Part shown: positions 24,752 to 34,155 of the stretch, one piece after another
How the letters are laid out: each line of letters begins with the position of its first letter
How positions within the stretch are numbered: position 1 is the first letter of the stretch
DNA from: an uncultured Verrucomicrobiota bacterium
Lineage (GTDB): Bacteria > Verrucomicrobiota > Verrucomicrobiia > Opitutales > Intestinicryptomonadaceae
DNA: 64,000 bases
Reading direction: 5' to 3'
Assembly (NCBI GenBank): GCA_949293415.1
Contig: CASFDK010000043.1
Coordinates: 150,047 to 214,046, forward strand
The notes under the pieces: model-generated
The model's database searches: none
What the model was told of the DNA's origin: nothing
Seen by the model: only the letters and a program-made list of their open reading frames with translations
Program-made: the position numbers and the translations under genes

Positions 24752-26517
24752 GCGAAATCCAACAGGGAATCGAACGCGAACTAAAGGGGCTTTCCGTATC
24801 GAAAGGCATTGCCCACGGCGAAGCATTCGTAATGTTCCGCAGAGAACTTGAAACGCCCGTCTACGAAATACGCGATTCCGACAAGCCCGCTGAAAGGGAG
24901 CGCTTCCAGAACGCCATTCTCAAAACACGCGCCGACATCCAGCAAATCAAGGCGGAACTGGCCGAAAGCATCGGGGAATCCGAATCGAGCATTTTCGACG
25001 CGCACCTGCTCGTGCTCGAAGACGTGGCGATAATACAGGAAACGCTCGCGACTTTCGAGAAGGAACATTTCAATATCGAATACTGCTACCAGACGGTAAT
25101 CAACAAGTTCATCGAAGCCTTTGAGAAAATCGACGACGCATTCATCCGCGAAAGAATCGGAGATCTCAAAGACGTTTCGCGCCGCGTGATAGCCAATATG
25201 CTAGGCATCGAAACCTCGAAAATAGGCGCGCTCTCCGACCCCCTCATTCTCGTAAGCTCCGACTTCGCACCGTCCGACTTCGCCCTCGTAGACAAGAGCA
25301 AAATTTTGGCAATCGTCACCGAAAAAGGCTCGCAGACAAGCCACACGGCGATTCTTTCGCGCTCGCTCGGCATACCGTGCATTGTCGGAGTATCGGGCGT
25401 CGAAAACTCGATTTCGTCGGGCGAATTTCTGCTCGTCGACGGCTACAACGGACAGGTTGTCGTAAATCCGTCGCAGGAAACTCTCCGCCACTATACGGAA
25501 GTCGAGTCGATTCACCGCGAAATCCAGAAGGTTTTCGACACCTCGCTGCCCTATCCGTCCACAACACCCGACGGAGTCGACTTCAAAATCGAGCTTAACA
25601 TAAGTTCCGCCGCCGACATCCCCGCAGGCTCGATGAACTATTGCGACGGTGTGGGGCTACTACGCACCGAAAATTTCTTCCTCGACACCGGATCGTTCCC
25701 CGACGAACAGGCGCAGTTCGAAGTCTACAAAGACGCGGTTCTCGCCGCGTGCGGCAAACCCGTTACAATCCGCACGCTCGACCTCGGCGGCGACAAAACC
25801 CTAAATATGATGAAAGAGGCGAACAAAGAGGAAAACCCCTTTATGGGCTACAGGGCGATAAGATTCTGCCTCGACCACAAAGACATTTTCCTCACGCAGC
25901 TCAAGGCGATTTTGCGGGCAAGCGCGTTCGGTACGGTGAAAATCCTCCTGCCGATGATTTGCTCGATACGCGAAGTCGAACGCTCGCGCCTGCTTATCGA
26001 ACAGGCAAAAGAGGAACTTGCCGCGGCAAATATCGCATTCGACAAGCACATTCAAGTGGGCGCGATGATTGAAGTGCCCAGTGCGGCGATGACTGCGGAT
26101 GTCATCTGCGATGTCTGCGATTTCATCAGCATAGGCACCAACGACCTCATCCAGTACATACTCGCCGTAGACCGCGTAAACGACATGGTAGCGTATCTCT
26201 ACGAACCGACACATCCCGCGGTAATCCGCACGCTCGATATAGTTGTTTCGGCGGCGGAAAAGGCGGGCATTCCCGTGTGCGTGTGCGGCGAACTTGCGGC
26301 AGACCCAATTTTCGCGCCGCTTTTGCTGGGAATGGGTGTTACCGAATTCAGTATGAGTCCGACGGCGGTCAGCGAAATCAAATTCCTGCTGCGCAAAACC
26401 TCATCCGACAAGGCAAAGGGGCTGCGCAACGAAGTGCTTTCGCTCCAACGCGCGCGCCATATAATCAGCCGTCTGCGCTCATACCACTACGAGGCGATGC
26501 AGCCGTACATTAAATGA
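24748..26517 (+). CDS. ptsI: phosphoenolpyruvate-protein phosphotransferase (PTS Enzyme I)
   Basis: 589 residues. The start at 24748 overlaps the malQ stop; a longer frame upstream is only a shadow of malQ. Enzyme I takes phosphate from PEP and passes it to HPr. The N-terminal domain carries the phosphorylated His199 in KGSQTSHTAILSRSLG. The PEP-binding barrel has LRTENFFLD, the RTLDLGGDK motif, GYRAIR, GAMIEVPSAA, FISIGTNDLIQY and the catalytic Cys in CVCGELAAD. No HPr or sugar-specific EII is nearby, so the phosphate acceptor is not visible here. It is coupled at both ends (ATGA) to malQ and the FAD oxidase gene. Confidence 0.93.
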   Translation: MSEIQQGIERELKGLSVSKGIAHGEAFVMFRRELETPVYEIRDSDKPAERERFQNAILKTRADIQQIKAELAESIGESESSIFDAHLLVLEDVAIIQETLATFEKEHFNIEYCYQTVINKFIEAFEKIDDAFIRERIGDLKDVSRRVIANMLGIETSKIGALSDPLILVSSDFAPSDFALVDKSKILAIVTEKGSQTSHTAILSRSLGIPCIVGVSGVENSISSGEFLLVDGYNGQVVVNPSQETLRHYTEVESIHREIQKVFDTSLPYPSTTPDGVDFKIELNISSAADIPAGSMNYCDGVGLLRTENFFLDTGSFPDEQAQFEVYKDAVLAACGKPVTIRTLDLGGDKTLNMMKEANKEENPFMGYRAIRFCLDHKDIFLTQLKAILRASAFGTVKILLPMICSIREVERSRLLIEQAKEELAAANIAFDKHIQVGAMIEVPSAAMTADVICDVCDFISIGTNDLIQYILAVDRVNDMVAYLYEPTHPAVIRTLDIVVSAAEKAGIPVCVCGELAADPIFAPLLLGMGVTEFSMSPTAVSEIKFLLRKTSSDKAKGLRNEVLSLQRARHIISRLRSYHYEAMQPYIK

Positions 26518-27929
26518 CGCAAAATATCGACGAGTTTCTCCGCCGGCTCTCCGCCGACGGAATGGAATGCGCGACCGACGAAAAATCGCTCTTCGCCGCA
26601 TCGCTCGACCATATGCGCTACAGCTTTCCCCCGCAGGCGGTTGTCTTTGCAAAGTCGGTTTCCGACGTCGCAAAAACCCTGCGCAACGCGAACGAACTCG
26701 AAGTTCCAATCACCGTGCGCGGCTCGGGAACGGGCTGCACGGGCGGTTGTGTTCCCGTTTGCGGCGGAGTGGTGCTCGACGTGTCGAAAATCGACTTCAT
26801 CGAAATCGACCCCGTCGCGAGAATCGCACACGTCGGTGCGGGCGCAATAACCGCGGAAGTAGACGCAAAGGCGGGCGAATACGGTTTCTTCTATGCGCCC
26901 GATCCGTCGTCGCACAAATTTTCGTCGATAGGCGGCAATATCGCCTGCAATGCGGGCGGACTTCGCGCCCTAAAATACGGAAATACGCGCGAAAACGTGC
27001 TCTCGCTCAAAGCCGTGCTCGTGGACGGCACCGAAATCACGGGGGCGTTGCCGCTGAAAAAATACGCGTTCGGGCTGAACCTGCGCGATTTGTTCATCGG
27101 CTCCGAGGGCACGCTCGGGGTGGTGGTCGAAGCTTGGCTGAAATTGCTGCCCAAGCCCGAATCTAAAACGACGGCACTGGCATTCTTCGACGGCGACAAA
27201 AAGGCGTTCGAAGGAGTCGAAAAAATAATGGAGTCTAACCTCTCGCCGTGCATACTCGAATTTCTCGATTCCGAAACGGTCTCCTGCATCCGCGCGAGAA
27301 ATCCGCATATGAAAATTCCGCAAAACTCCGCCGCAATCCTCGCGGAATTCGACGACGAAAACAACGCAAAACAGGCGGAAAAATTCGTCGAAATCCTCTC
27401 GCCCGCCGCAGATGCAAAGTTCGCGAAAACTTCGGCGGAGGCGGAGGAACTTTGGAAAGTCCGTAGGGCGGCTTCGCAGTCGATGTACGAGCTGGGCGAC
27501 AGCAAGCTCAGCCAAGACATCGTTCTTCCGCATACGGCTCTCGACGAATTTTTCGCCTACTACAAAGCCCTCGGGCGCGAAACGAAACTGGCAACGCCCA
27601 TATTCGGACACGCGGGCGACGGCAACTACCACATCCATTTTATGTACGATTCCGAAGATTCTACGGCGCGCGCGCGGGCAGTCGATGCGATGGACTCGGC
27701 GATAAAAAAGGCGGTGGAACTGGGCGGCGCGGTTTCGGGCGAACACGGAGTGGGCTTTTTGAAGTCGAAATATATGCCGCTGCAACATACGCAGGCGGAA
27801 CTCGGGATAATGCGTTCGATAAAAAAGCTTTTCGACCCCAAAAACATTCTGAACCGCGAAAAAGTCTACACGCCCCACGACATAAAAAATCTTGCCCCCC
27901 TGAAGAACATCAAACTTCCGTGGGACTAA
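26514..27929 (+). CDS. FAD-linked oxidase, glycolate oxidase GlcD / D-lactate dehydrogenase type
   Basis: 471 residues. The N-terminal FAD-binding type 4 (PCMH) domain has VRGSGTGCTGGC (69-80) and SSIGGNIACNAGG, followed by GSEGTLGVV. The C-terminal FAD-oxidase domain has FGHAGDGNYHIHF and the C-terminal SGEHGVGFLKSKYM. These enzymes oxidise D-2-hydroxyacids such as glycolate or D-lactate, passing electrons to quinone or another carrier. No GlcE/GlcF partners are adjacent, so a stand-alone D-lactate-type dehydrogenase is a reasonable guess. Coupled to ptsI by ATGA; last gene of the operon. Exact substrate undetermined. Confidence 0.82.
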   Translation: MTQNIDEFLRRLSADGMECATDEKSLFAASLDHMRYSFPPQAVVFAKSVSDVAKTLRNANELEVPITVRGSGTGCTGGCVPVCGGVVLDVSKIDFIEIDPVARIAHVGAGAITAEVDAKAGEYGFFYAPDPSSHKFSSIGGNIACNAGGLRALKYGNTRENVLSLKAVLVDGTEITGALPLKKYAFGLNLRDLFIGSEGTLGVVVEAWLKLLPKPESKTTALAFFDGDKKAFEGVEKIMESNLSPCILEFLDSETVSCIRARNPHMKIPQNSAAILAEFDDENNAKQAEKFVEILSPAADAKFAKTSAEAEELWKVRRAASQSMYELGDSKLSQDIVLPHTALDEFFAYYKALGRETKLATPIFGHAGDGNYHIHFMYDSEDSTARARAVDAMDSAIKKAVELGGAVSGEHGVGFLKSKYMPLQHTQAELGIMRSIKKLFDPKNILNREKVYTPHDIKNLAPLKNIKLPWD

Positions 27930-28012
27930 TCCGCCGAATTTGCCTCCGCCCACTCCGCTCCGTGTTCGTCGGGCGTTATATGCGGATTTTGTCTATTTTG
28001 TCTTCGAGTTCA

Positions 28013-28058
28013 AAAAAAAAGATGCCGTCGAACATTCGGCGGCATCTTAAGCTTTTTT
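28013..28058 (+). terminator. intrinsic terminator after malQ-ptsI-FAD oxidase operon
   Basis: An A8 run, stem AGATGCCG / CGGCGGCATCT (28020-28046), then TTAAGC and a T6 run at 28053-28058. The flanking A-run could make it work from either side. Confidence 0.75.
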
Positions 28059-28065
28059 ACGCAAA

Positions 28066-28115
28066 CCGATTCTTCGGCTTTCGGCATTTAAAAATGTCAA
28101 AAGCCGAAGAATCGG
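28066..28115. repeat. perfect 16-bp inverted repeat, long hairpin
   Basis: CCGATTCTTCGGCTTT at 28066-28081 and its exact complement at 28100-28115, with an 18-base AT-rich spacer that can itself pair (GCATTT / AAATGT). It lies 22 bases downstream of the RHH gene stop (minus) and 8 bases after the operon terminator. Probably the RHH terminator, with a T-run (T6 on minus) only further on. Confidence 0.7.
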
Positions 28116-28136
28116 CGTGAACGCAGTAAAAGAAGA

Positions 28137-28334
28137 CTACTTAATCTTCTTCTTGGCTTCGGCAACATTGAGCTGTTCCTTAGCCAGATTTTGCAGCGTG
28201 TTTGCGATAAAATTCGAACGATTACGATTGTCCATCATCGCCAATTCGTCGATTTGACGAACCAAGCTTTCGGGAAGACTGATCGAAATCTGAGTCATAC
28301 CAATCATTTTACCTGAACCCTTTTTGCGTGCCAT
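28137..28334 (-). CDS. ribbon-helix-helix (CopG/Arc-like) regulator
   Basis: 65 residues. After a basic start (MARKKGSGK), TQISISLPESLVRQIDELAM gives the beta strand and first helix, NRSNFIANTLQNLAKEQL the second helix, and a Lys-rich tail follows. This is the standard RHH layout of dimeric DNA-binding proteins. It is monocistronic, flanked by a hairpin downstream and by an AT-rich, palindrome-bearing 390-base region upstream that may be its own operator. No toxin partner is visible. Confidence 0.75.
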   Translation of the reverse strand: MARKKGSGKMIGMTQISISLPESLVRQIDELAMMDNRNRSNFIANTLQNLAKEQLNVAEAKKKIK

Positions 28335-28725
28335 TTTCTAACCTTTGATTATTGTTAAAATAATTTTTTTTTGTTTACGTGTTTGTTTTTATCAAGAAAA
28401 AAAGCAATCGACGGTACGCTTACTATCGGTCGAAATTTTTCTTTGTTTAGGCAAACAAAAACTTATTTCCCCAAACATTAACATCTATATTTACAGTAGA
28501 TTATTCTTTGTCAACCGTTTTTTGAAATTTACACTGTGTTTAGACAAAGAAGAATTGAGTTTTTTATGGAAATATAACCCAAATATACACCGCATAACAT
28601 TCTTTTAATCTTTCATTTTCTTAATAGTTACGCAACCGCCGCAAGTAAAAAAGCGAAGCCGACCCAAAAAAAAGACCGACCCCGCTTTGTTTCAAAAATT
28701 TTCCGAACAAACGGCGGCGCACATA
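28335..28725. other. 391-base AT-rich intergenic region with inverted repeats
   Basis: No convincing gene is seen. It holds a 7-bp-arm palindrome TTTGTTT-AGGC-AAACAAA at 28442-28459 and a 9-bp inverted repeat TTCTTTGTC / GACAAAGAA at 28504-28512 and 28543-28551. Both lie 100-220 bases upstream of the RHH start and are candidate operator sites. The right end, near 28640-28690, runs into the 3' side of the next minus-strand gene and has A-rich tracts but no clear hairpin. Confidence 0.45.
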
Positions 28726-29601
28726 TTAACGCGGCATAAGATAGCGGAAGAACACCTTACAATAGCATTCCTTGCCTATCTGGGCGAAGACGAAATCGTA
28801 GGGAATGAAACCCATTTCCGTGGAATTTTTCGTCGTCCATTTTGCGTTCTTCGACTCTGCGTGCTTTTGCATATTCTTCACACGCGCCGAAGCCCTCAGC
28901 ATTGCGTCGGAAAACGCGCGCTCCTTCGTCCTGCCGAAGCCCGTGACCATTTCGGTTTCCAAGCACCAAGTGTCGGGCATTTCGTCGGTATAGTTGAAAC
29001 GCACCATACAAATATACTTGGGCGAGTCGCTGACGAACGCGGAGTCTTTTACCTTAAAATCCGCCTTTTTGCCCACGAACTTGCGGACGGCCTCCGACGC
29101 GCCCATTTCGGCGTCTTCGGCGGTTCTGCCCCACACGCAGACTTTGCCGTCGACAACCTGCTTGCGAATGCGGATTGTCTTTTTCTTTTTCGGGGCGGCC
29201 TTCTTTTCAAGCTCCTGCATTCTTTCGGTGTACGACTTAGCCGAAGCCATCGCCTTTTTAACGGCGGGAACCTTCGGAACGGCGGGAACGACCTTCTTGG
29301 GATCTTTCGGATTGACTGCAGCCTTCGCAACGGTTTTGCTTGCGGGCTTTGCGGCGGTCTTGTTGGCGGGAACGGCTTTTTTCGCGCCTACGGCACCCGC
29401 AGGGGCGGCCTTTGCGGCGGCGGTCTTCGATGCCATTTTGTCGGGCGCGGCAAAAGATTCCGGAGCGACAGGCGATGAAACCGCCATGAGCGCGACAAGC
29501 ACGACCAACGCGCGACACCACTGACACACCAGAACCGACCGTCTTTCAAAGGGTTCGGGCCCAAGCCCTGAAACACGATTTTTTAGAATCCCCCAATTCA
29601 T
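28726..29601 (-). CDS. anchored/secreted protein with Lys-Ala-Pro-rich spacer, unrecognised
   Basis: 291 residues from the ATG at 29599-29601, chosen for the strong GGGAGGTAA Shine-Dalgarno just upstream. A basic N-terminus is followed by one hydrophobic segment at about 28-48 (RALVVLVALMAVSSPVA), a signal or anchor. Then comes about 90 residues of Ala/Lys/Pro-rich low complexity (KTAAAKAAPAGAVGAKKAVP), resembling TonB/TolA spacers or histone H1 tails. A short KKKKTIRIRK lies between it and a compact C-terminal domain of about 120 residues (YICMVRFNYTDEMPDTWCLE; ECYCKVFFRYLMPR). Five cysteines lie in the C-terminal part. The family is not recognised. The export signal favours an envelope-spanning role over DNA binding. 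Confidence 0.65.
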   Translation of the reverse strand: MNWGILKNRVSGLGPEPFERRSVLVCQWCRALVVLVALMAVSSPVAPESFAAPDKMASKTAAAKAAPAGAVGAKKAVPANKTAAKPASKTVAKAAVNPKDPKKVVPAVPKVPAVKKAMASAKSYTERMQELEKKAAPKKKKTIRIRKQVVDGKVCVWGRTAEDAEMGASEAVRKFVGKKADFKVKDSAFVSDSPKYICMVRFNYTDEMPDTWCLETEMVTGFGRTKERAFSDAMLRASARVKNMQKHAESKNAKWTTKNSTEMGFIPYDFVFAQIGKECYCKVFFRYLMPR

Positions 29602-29768
29602 ATTTACCTCCCAGATGCCGCCCATAGAATAATAAACGCGCGGGCGCGTCAAGAAAAAAGTGTTAAAAAGATGTAAAAATTTTCCGCCCTTTATATCCAA
29701 TCGACAAAAACTTGACGAACCGAAAAAAAAAATCCATCCTTGCGCAATTTATAAGTATCGAAAAAATT

Positions 29769-32522
29769 ATGGCTACCGACAACGCTGACTACAATTTTAC
29801 CGAAATAGAAAAATTCTGGCAGAAAAAATGGGACGACGACCAAACTTTCCACGCCGAAACGTCCGCCGCCGCCCCCAAATACTACATTTTGGACATGTTC
29901 CCCTACCCCTCGGGCGCGGGGCTGCACATCGGACACCCCGAAGGCTACACGGCTTCCGACATCATCGCCCGCTACAAATGGGCGAACGGTTTCAACGTCC
30001 TCCATCCGATGGGTTGGGACGCGTTCGGGCTTCCCGCCGAACAGTACGCCGTCAAAACGGGTACACATCCCGCCGTTACGACAAAGGCAAACATCGACAA
30101 CTTCAGAAAGCAGATCAAGTCGATAGGTTTTGCGATAGACTGGCAGCGCGAAATCAATACTACCGACCCCTCATATTTCAAGTGGACGCAGTGGATTTTT
30201 CTGCAACTGTTCAGACTCGGGCTTGCATATGTCGACGAAAAGCCCGTTTGGTGGTGTCCGCAACTGGGAACGGTTTTGGCGAACGAGGAAGTCATCGACG
30301 GCAAGAGCGAAGTGGGCAAATTCCCCGTGGAGCGCAGAAAGCTGCGCCAGTGGGTACTGAAAATCACGGCGTATGCCGACAAGCTCATTCAGGGCTTGGA
30401 CAAGCTCGATTGGCCCGACTCCACAAAACGCCTGCAACGCAACTGGATTGGGCGTTCCGAAGGCGCGGAAGTCGATTTTGAAGTGGCGGACTCCGACGCA
30501 AAAGGTCAAAAACTGCGCGTGTTCACGACGCGTCCCGACACGCTCTACGGCGCAACGTATATGGTGGTCGCGCCCGAACATCCGCTTGTCGACAAGCTCG
30601 CCTGCACGCCCGAGCGCAAAGCCGCGGTCGAAGCCTACCGCAAGGCGATTGCCTCGAAGAGCGACCTCGACCGAACCGACCTTGCGAAAGACAAAACGGG
30701 TGTCGATACCGGCGCGCACGCAATCAACCCCGTCAACGGCAAACCCATACCCATTTGGGTTGCCGACTATGTTTTGATGAGCTACGGCACGGGCGCGATT
30801 ATGGCCGTGCCCGCGCACGACGACCGCGACTTCGATTTTGCGAAAAAATTCGACCTGCCCATCGTACGCGTCATCGAAAAGAAGGATTCCGCCGGCAACG
30901 ACGTTCCACTGCCCTTTACCGACGTCGGCACAATGGTAAACTCGGGCGAATTTTCGGGTATGAACTCCGCCGACGTAAAACGCGCGGTAATCAAAACGCT
31001 GGAAGAAAAGAAGCTCGGCAAGAAATCCGTAAACTACAAACTGCGCGACTGGCTGTTCTCGCGCCAACGCTATTGGGGCGAGCCGTTCCCGATTCTCTGG
31101 GTCTCGAAAGACGCGTACGCCGCCGCCGAAAAGAGCGCGGTGTGGCAGAATAAACTGCCGCCGTCGCCCGTCTCCTATACCGACGACTCGGGCGAAGTGC
31201 GCTATGCGCTGCCGCTGCCCGAAAAACAGCTTCCGCTCGAACTTCCCAAAGTCGAAAACTACAAGCCGTCGGGCACGGGCGAAAGCCCGCTTGCGCATGC
31301 AACGCAATGGCTCAACGTCAAGGTGAATGCGGAAACGGGCGAAGTGCTCTCCGCCGACGACGCCCGCGCAAACGGCTCGAACTGGTTCGAAGCGCGCCGC
31401 GAAACAAACACGATGCCCCAGTGGGCGGGCTCGTGCTGGTATTACCTGCGCTATTGCGACCCGCACAACGACTCCGCCCCCATCGGCGAAGAGGCGGAAA
31501 AATACTGGCAGTATCCCGACTTCTACATCGGCGGCGCGGAACACGCCGTTCTCCATCTGCTCTACGCGCGTTTCTGGCATAAAGTGCTCTTCGACTGCGG
31601 CGTGGTGAAAGGCGACGAACCCTTCAAAAAGCTCTTCCACCAAGGCATAATTCTCGGTCAGCTCGAATACACGGGCTTCAAGAAAGACGGCAAGTGGGTA
31701 TCAGCCGACAAGGCTGGCGAAGCGGGCGTTGAAGCGGTAAAGCTCGACGAAAGCCAAGTCGAAAAACTCGGTACATCCTACGTCCTCAAAGAAGACAGAT
31801 CGATTGCCGTAGACGCGCGAAGCTACAAAATGAGCAAGAGCCGCGGCAACGTCGTCAACCCCGACGACGTAATAAAACGCTACGGAGCGGACTCGCTCAG
31901 GCTCTACGAAATGTTCCTCGGTCCGCTCGAAGACCAAAAGCCGTGGAATACGAACGGCATCGAGGGCGTGTCGCGCTTCCTCAAAAAGGTTTGGCGCGAA
32001 TTCGTCGGCAAAGACGGAGGACTCTCCGAAAAAATCGGCGGCGGCATTCAGGACGACCCCGCCCTGCTCAAATCGCTCAACGAGACAATTGCAAAGGTTA
32101 CCGCGAACATCGATACGCTCCGCTTCAATACTGCAATCTCGCAGATGATGATTTTCCTCTCGACTTTCCAGAAAACAGAAAAGGTTTCGAAGGAGAGCGC
32201 GCAAAAGTTCGTCCAACTGCTCGCGCCGTTCGCCCCGCACATCGCCGAAGAACTCTGGAGCAAACTCGGCGGCACTTCGACAGTTGCAAAGGCGGCGTGG
32301 CCCAAGCCCGACGAATCCAAGCTCGGCGGAGACACTGTTAAAATGGCGGTACAGGTAAACGGCAAACTCCGCGGCGAATTGAACGTGCCGAAAAACGCCT
32401 CGAAAGACGAAATTCTTGCGGCGGCAAAAGCCCTGCCGAACGTACAGACGTTCACGAACGGCAAGACAATCGTCAAGGAAATCTGCGTGCCGGCAAAAAT
32501 CGTAAATATCGTCGTTAAATAA
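29769..32522 (+). CDS. leuS: leucyl-tRNA synthetase
   Basis: 917 residues from the ATG at 29769. It charges tRNA-Leu. Class I motifs: HIGH at 53-56 (GLHIGHPEG) and KMSKS at 687-691 ([16 protein letters not shown]). The CP1 editing domain has [17 protein letters not shown], with the conserved Asp of the editing site. Anticodon-binding and C-terminal domains follow ([12 protein letters not shown]). Length is slightly above E. coli LeuS (860). The next gene starts on the last base of its stop codon, so leuS leads an operon running through at least sufE. Confidence 0.96.
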   Translation: MATDNADYNFTEIEKFWQKKWDDDQTFHAETSAAAPKYYILDMFPYPSGAGLHIGHPEGYTASDIIARYKWANGFNVLHPMGWDAFGLPAEQYAVKTGTHPAVTTKANIDNFRKQIKSIGFAIDWQREINTTDPSYFKWTQWIFLQLFRLGLAYVDEKPVWWCPQLGTVLANEEVIDGKSEVGKFPVERRKLRQWVLKITAYADKLIQGLDKLDWPDSTKRLQRNWIGRSEGAEVDFEVADSDAKGQKLRVFTTRPDTLYGATYMVVAPEHPLVDKLACTPERKAAVEAYRKAIASKSDLDRTDLAKDKTGVDTGAHAINPVNGKPIPIWVADYVLMSYGTGAIMAVPAHDDRDFDFAKKFDLPIVRVIEKKDSAGNDVPLPFTDVGTMVNSGEFSGMNSADVKRAVIKTLEEKKLGKKSVNYKLRDWLFSRQRYWGEPFPILWVSKDAYAAAEKSAVWQNKLPPSPVSYTDDSGEVRYALPLPEKQLPLELPKVENYKPSGTGESPLAHATQWLNVKVNAETGEVLSADDARANGSNWFEARRETNTMPQWAGSCWYYLRYCDPHNDSAPIGEEAEKYWQYPDFYIGGAEHAVLHLLYARFWHKVLFDCGVVKGDEPFKKLFHQGIILGQLEYTGFKKDGKWVSADKAGEAGVEAVKLDESQVEKLGTSYVLKEDRSIAVDARSYKMSKSRGNVVNPDDVIKRYGADSLRLYEMFLGPLEDQKPWNTNGIEGVSRFLKKVWREFVGKDGGLSEKIGGGIQDDPALLKSLNETIAKVTANIDTLRFNTAISQMMIFLSTFQKTEKVSKESAQKFVQLLAPFAPHIAEELWSKLGGTSTVAKAAWPKPDESKLGGDTVKMAVQVNGKLRGELNVPKNASKDEILAAAKALPNVQTFTNGKTIVKEICVPAKIVNIVVK

Positions 32523-33301
32523 TGAAAATCATCAAAACGATAACGGTTGCAATCGCGTGTGCGGCGTTCGCCGCGCCCGCACCCGCAAACACGCAGCTCG
32601 CGCCCGATTTGGGTGTGGTCTATGTGCACACGGCGCGCAACGCGCCGAAGATTACGGTGGACGGCAAAACGGCGGATTCCGCCACCCTGCCCGCGTCGAA
32701 CGTAAAATTCGAGTGCGGCGCGGGTCGGAAAGTGTTTTTCGTCCTGTCGAACAACACGGTCGTTTTTATGGGCGAAAACTCGGAGGCGAAAGTCGTATCG
32801 TTCAGGCAGTCGCAGACGGCGGCGAAGTTTCCGAAAGACGAGACGGAGGCGACGCGCTCGGAATGTCTTATCGATATCAAAAAAGGCGACTTCTTCTTTG
32901 TCTGCCCCAGACTCCGCCCCTCGAGCGTGATGAAAATTTCGTCGCCCTTCGGAACGTTCGACGTGCAAAGCACCGAATTTGCGATTAAGGTTTCCGACAA
33001 CGGTATGCGCATTTCGCTCGCGGCGGGTCAGGCGTCGTTCAAAGCACCCGACGGCAAGACCGACTTCCTCAAAAACAAACAGACGGGCACAATCGTAAAA
33101 TCCGACGCGAAGGAACGCTATCCGCTCAAGATTAGCTATATTTCGGTAATCGATGAGGAAAAGATGAAGCCCGACTTTGAACGCTGCCGAAACGTCTTCC
33201 GCTCCGTAGTGTTCAAATCGGACGACAACGGAAAGATTTTGGCGGAACGCGTCGTCCACAAGGAATTTCTTATGCGCCGCGCCGACGGCGACTACCGCTA
33301 A
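32522..33301 (+). CDS. secreted FecR-like domain protein
   Basis: 259 residues. Signal peptide [23 protein letters not shown] FecR-type core follows: VFFVLSNNTVVFMGENSEAKV, then ISSPFGTFDVQSTEFAIKV (the typical 'P.G...V..TEF.V' segment) and MRISLAAGQASFKAP. FecR domains sit in periplasmic sensor or anti-sigma partners, but secreted stand-alone versions are frequent in Verrucomicrobia and are not linked to iron. No sigma factor or TonB receptor is adjacent. Its start overlaps the leuS stop by one base. Function unknown. Confidence 0.7.
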   Translation: MKIIKTITVAIACAAFAAPAPANTQLAPDLGVVYVHTARNAPKITVDGKTADSATLPASNVKFECGAGRKVFFVLSNNTVVFMGENSEAKVVSFRQSQTAAKFPKDETEATRSECLIDIKKGDFFFVCPRLRPSSVMKISSPFGTFDVQSTEFAIKVSDNGMRISLAAGQASFKAPDGKTDFLKNKQTGTIVKSDAKERYPLKISYISVIDEEKMKPDFERCRNVFRSVVFKSDDNGKILAERVVHKEFLMRRADGDYR

Positions 33302-33305
33302 AGCA

Positions 33306-34154
33306 ATGGGCGAACTTCCGTCAAAATTCCTCCCTGCCGACTTCGACAAATCCGCGAAGATAGCGATTCTTGCGGGCAAGGGAATGTATCCGTCGATTCT
33401 CAAGTCGAAGCTAGACGCGCTCGGAATCGCCAACGCGCTGATGGCATTCGAAGGCGAAACGTCGCACGAACTCTGGGCGCAATTCGCCGACTCGGAACGC
33501 GCCTGCGCAAACGTCGGACAGCTCGGGCATTTGTTGAAAAACCTCAAAAAAGTCGGCGCGCGCTACGCAATGATGGCGGGACAAATCACCCCGAAAAAGC
33601 TCTTCAAGGGGATGAAGCCCGACCTCAAGGCAATCCTCGTGCTGGCGACGCTCAAACGCAAAAACGCCGAAACAATCTTCGGGGCAATCGCCGACCAACT
33701 CGGGAAAATCGGTGTCGATATGCTCGATGCGCGCTCCTTTCTGGACGACTCGCTCGCGCCGCTCGGCAGTTTCTGCGGAGGCGCGCCGAAAGTCCCGAAC
33801 GAGCAAATCGAATACGCAATGACAATCGCCCGAGAATGCGCACGGCTCGACATCGGTCAGGGCTGCGTTGTCTCGCGCGGGACGGTGCTTGCGGTGGAGG
33901 CATTCGAGGGTACGGACGCAATGCTCGAACGCGCGGGAACATTCGGCGCGAAAGACTGCATATTCGCAAAAACCGTAAAGCCCAACCAAGACTACCGCTT
34001 CGACGTGCCCGTAATCGGCGAACGCACAATCCGCAAACTCGCGGCGGCGGACATCCGAAACGTGGTGGTCGAAGCCGAAAAAGTGATAATCTTGGACAAA
34101 CAGAACGTAAAAAAACTCGCCGCGGAAAACGGCATAAAAATTTTCGGAATATAA
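33306..34154 (+). CDS. lpxI: UDP-2,3-diacylglucosamine pyrophosphatase LpxI
   Basis: 282 residues, the usual LpxI length. It hydrolyses UDP-2,3-diacylglucosamine to lipid X in lipid A synthesis, replacing LpxH in many lineages. Characteristic segments are AILAGKGMYPSIL (N-terminal domain), KVGARYAMMAGQITPKKLF, GCVVSRGTVLAVEAFEGTDA and, in the C-terminal domain, KDCIFAKTVKPNQDYRFDVP followed by IGERTI. It shows the organism has an outer membrane with lipid A, consistent with the Arn-like genes downstream. It starts 4 bases after the FecR gene, and sufE follows with a 1-base gap. Confidence 0.92.
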   Translation: MGELPSKFLPADFDKSAKIAILAGKGMYPSILKSKLDALGIANALMAFEGETSHELWAQFADSERACANVGQLGHLLKNLKKVGARYAMMAGQITPKKLFKGMKPDLKAILVLATLKRKNAETIFGAIADQLGKIGVDMLDARSFLDDSLAPLGSFCGGAPKVPNEQIEYAMTIARECARLDIGQGCVVSRGTVLAVEAFEGTDAMLERAGTFGAKDCIFAKTVKPNQDYRFDVPVIGERTIRKLAAADIRNVVVEAEKVIILDKQNVKKLAAENGIKIFGI

Positions 34155-34155
34155 A

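Noticed and set aside
28345..28608. Possible 87-aa plus-strand gene in the AT-rich gap
   Set aside because: Low-complexity AT-driven sequence, no ribosome-binding site and no recognisable fold; it spans the presumed RHH upstream palindromes.
28640..28690. Apparent hairpin of GAAGCCGACCC and GACCGACCCCGCTT
   Set aside because: The two parts are direct-like, not complementary, so they cannot form the suspected terminator stem.
29602..29700. Upstream extension of the Lys/Ala/Pro-rich protein
   Set aside because: The ATG at 29601 has a strong Shine-Dalgarno; the extension lies in the divergent promoter region with leuS.
32522..33301. FecR-domain protein as an iron-sensing anti-sigma partner
   Set aside because: No ECF sigma factor or TonB receptor is adjacent and the protein is secreted; the kinase-linked ECF gene is 24 kb away.
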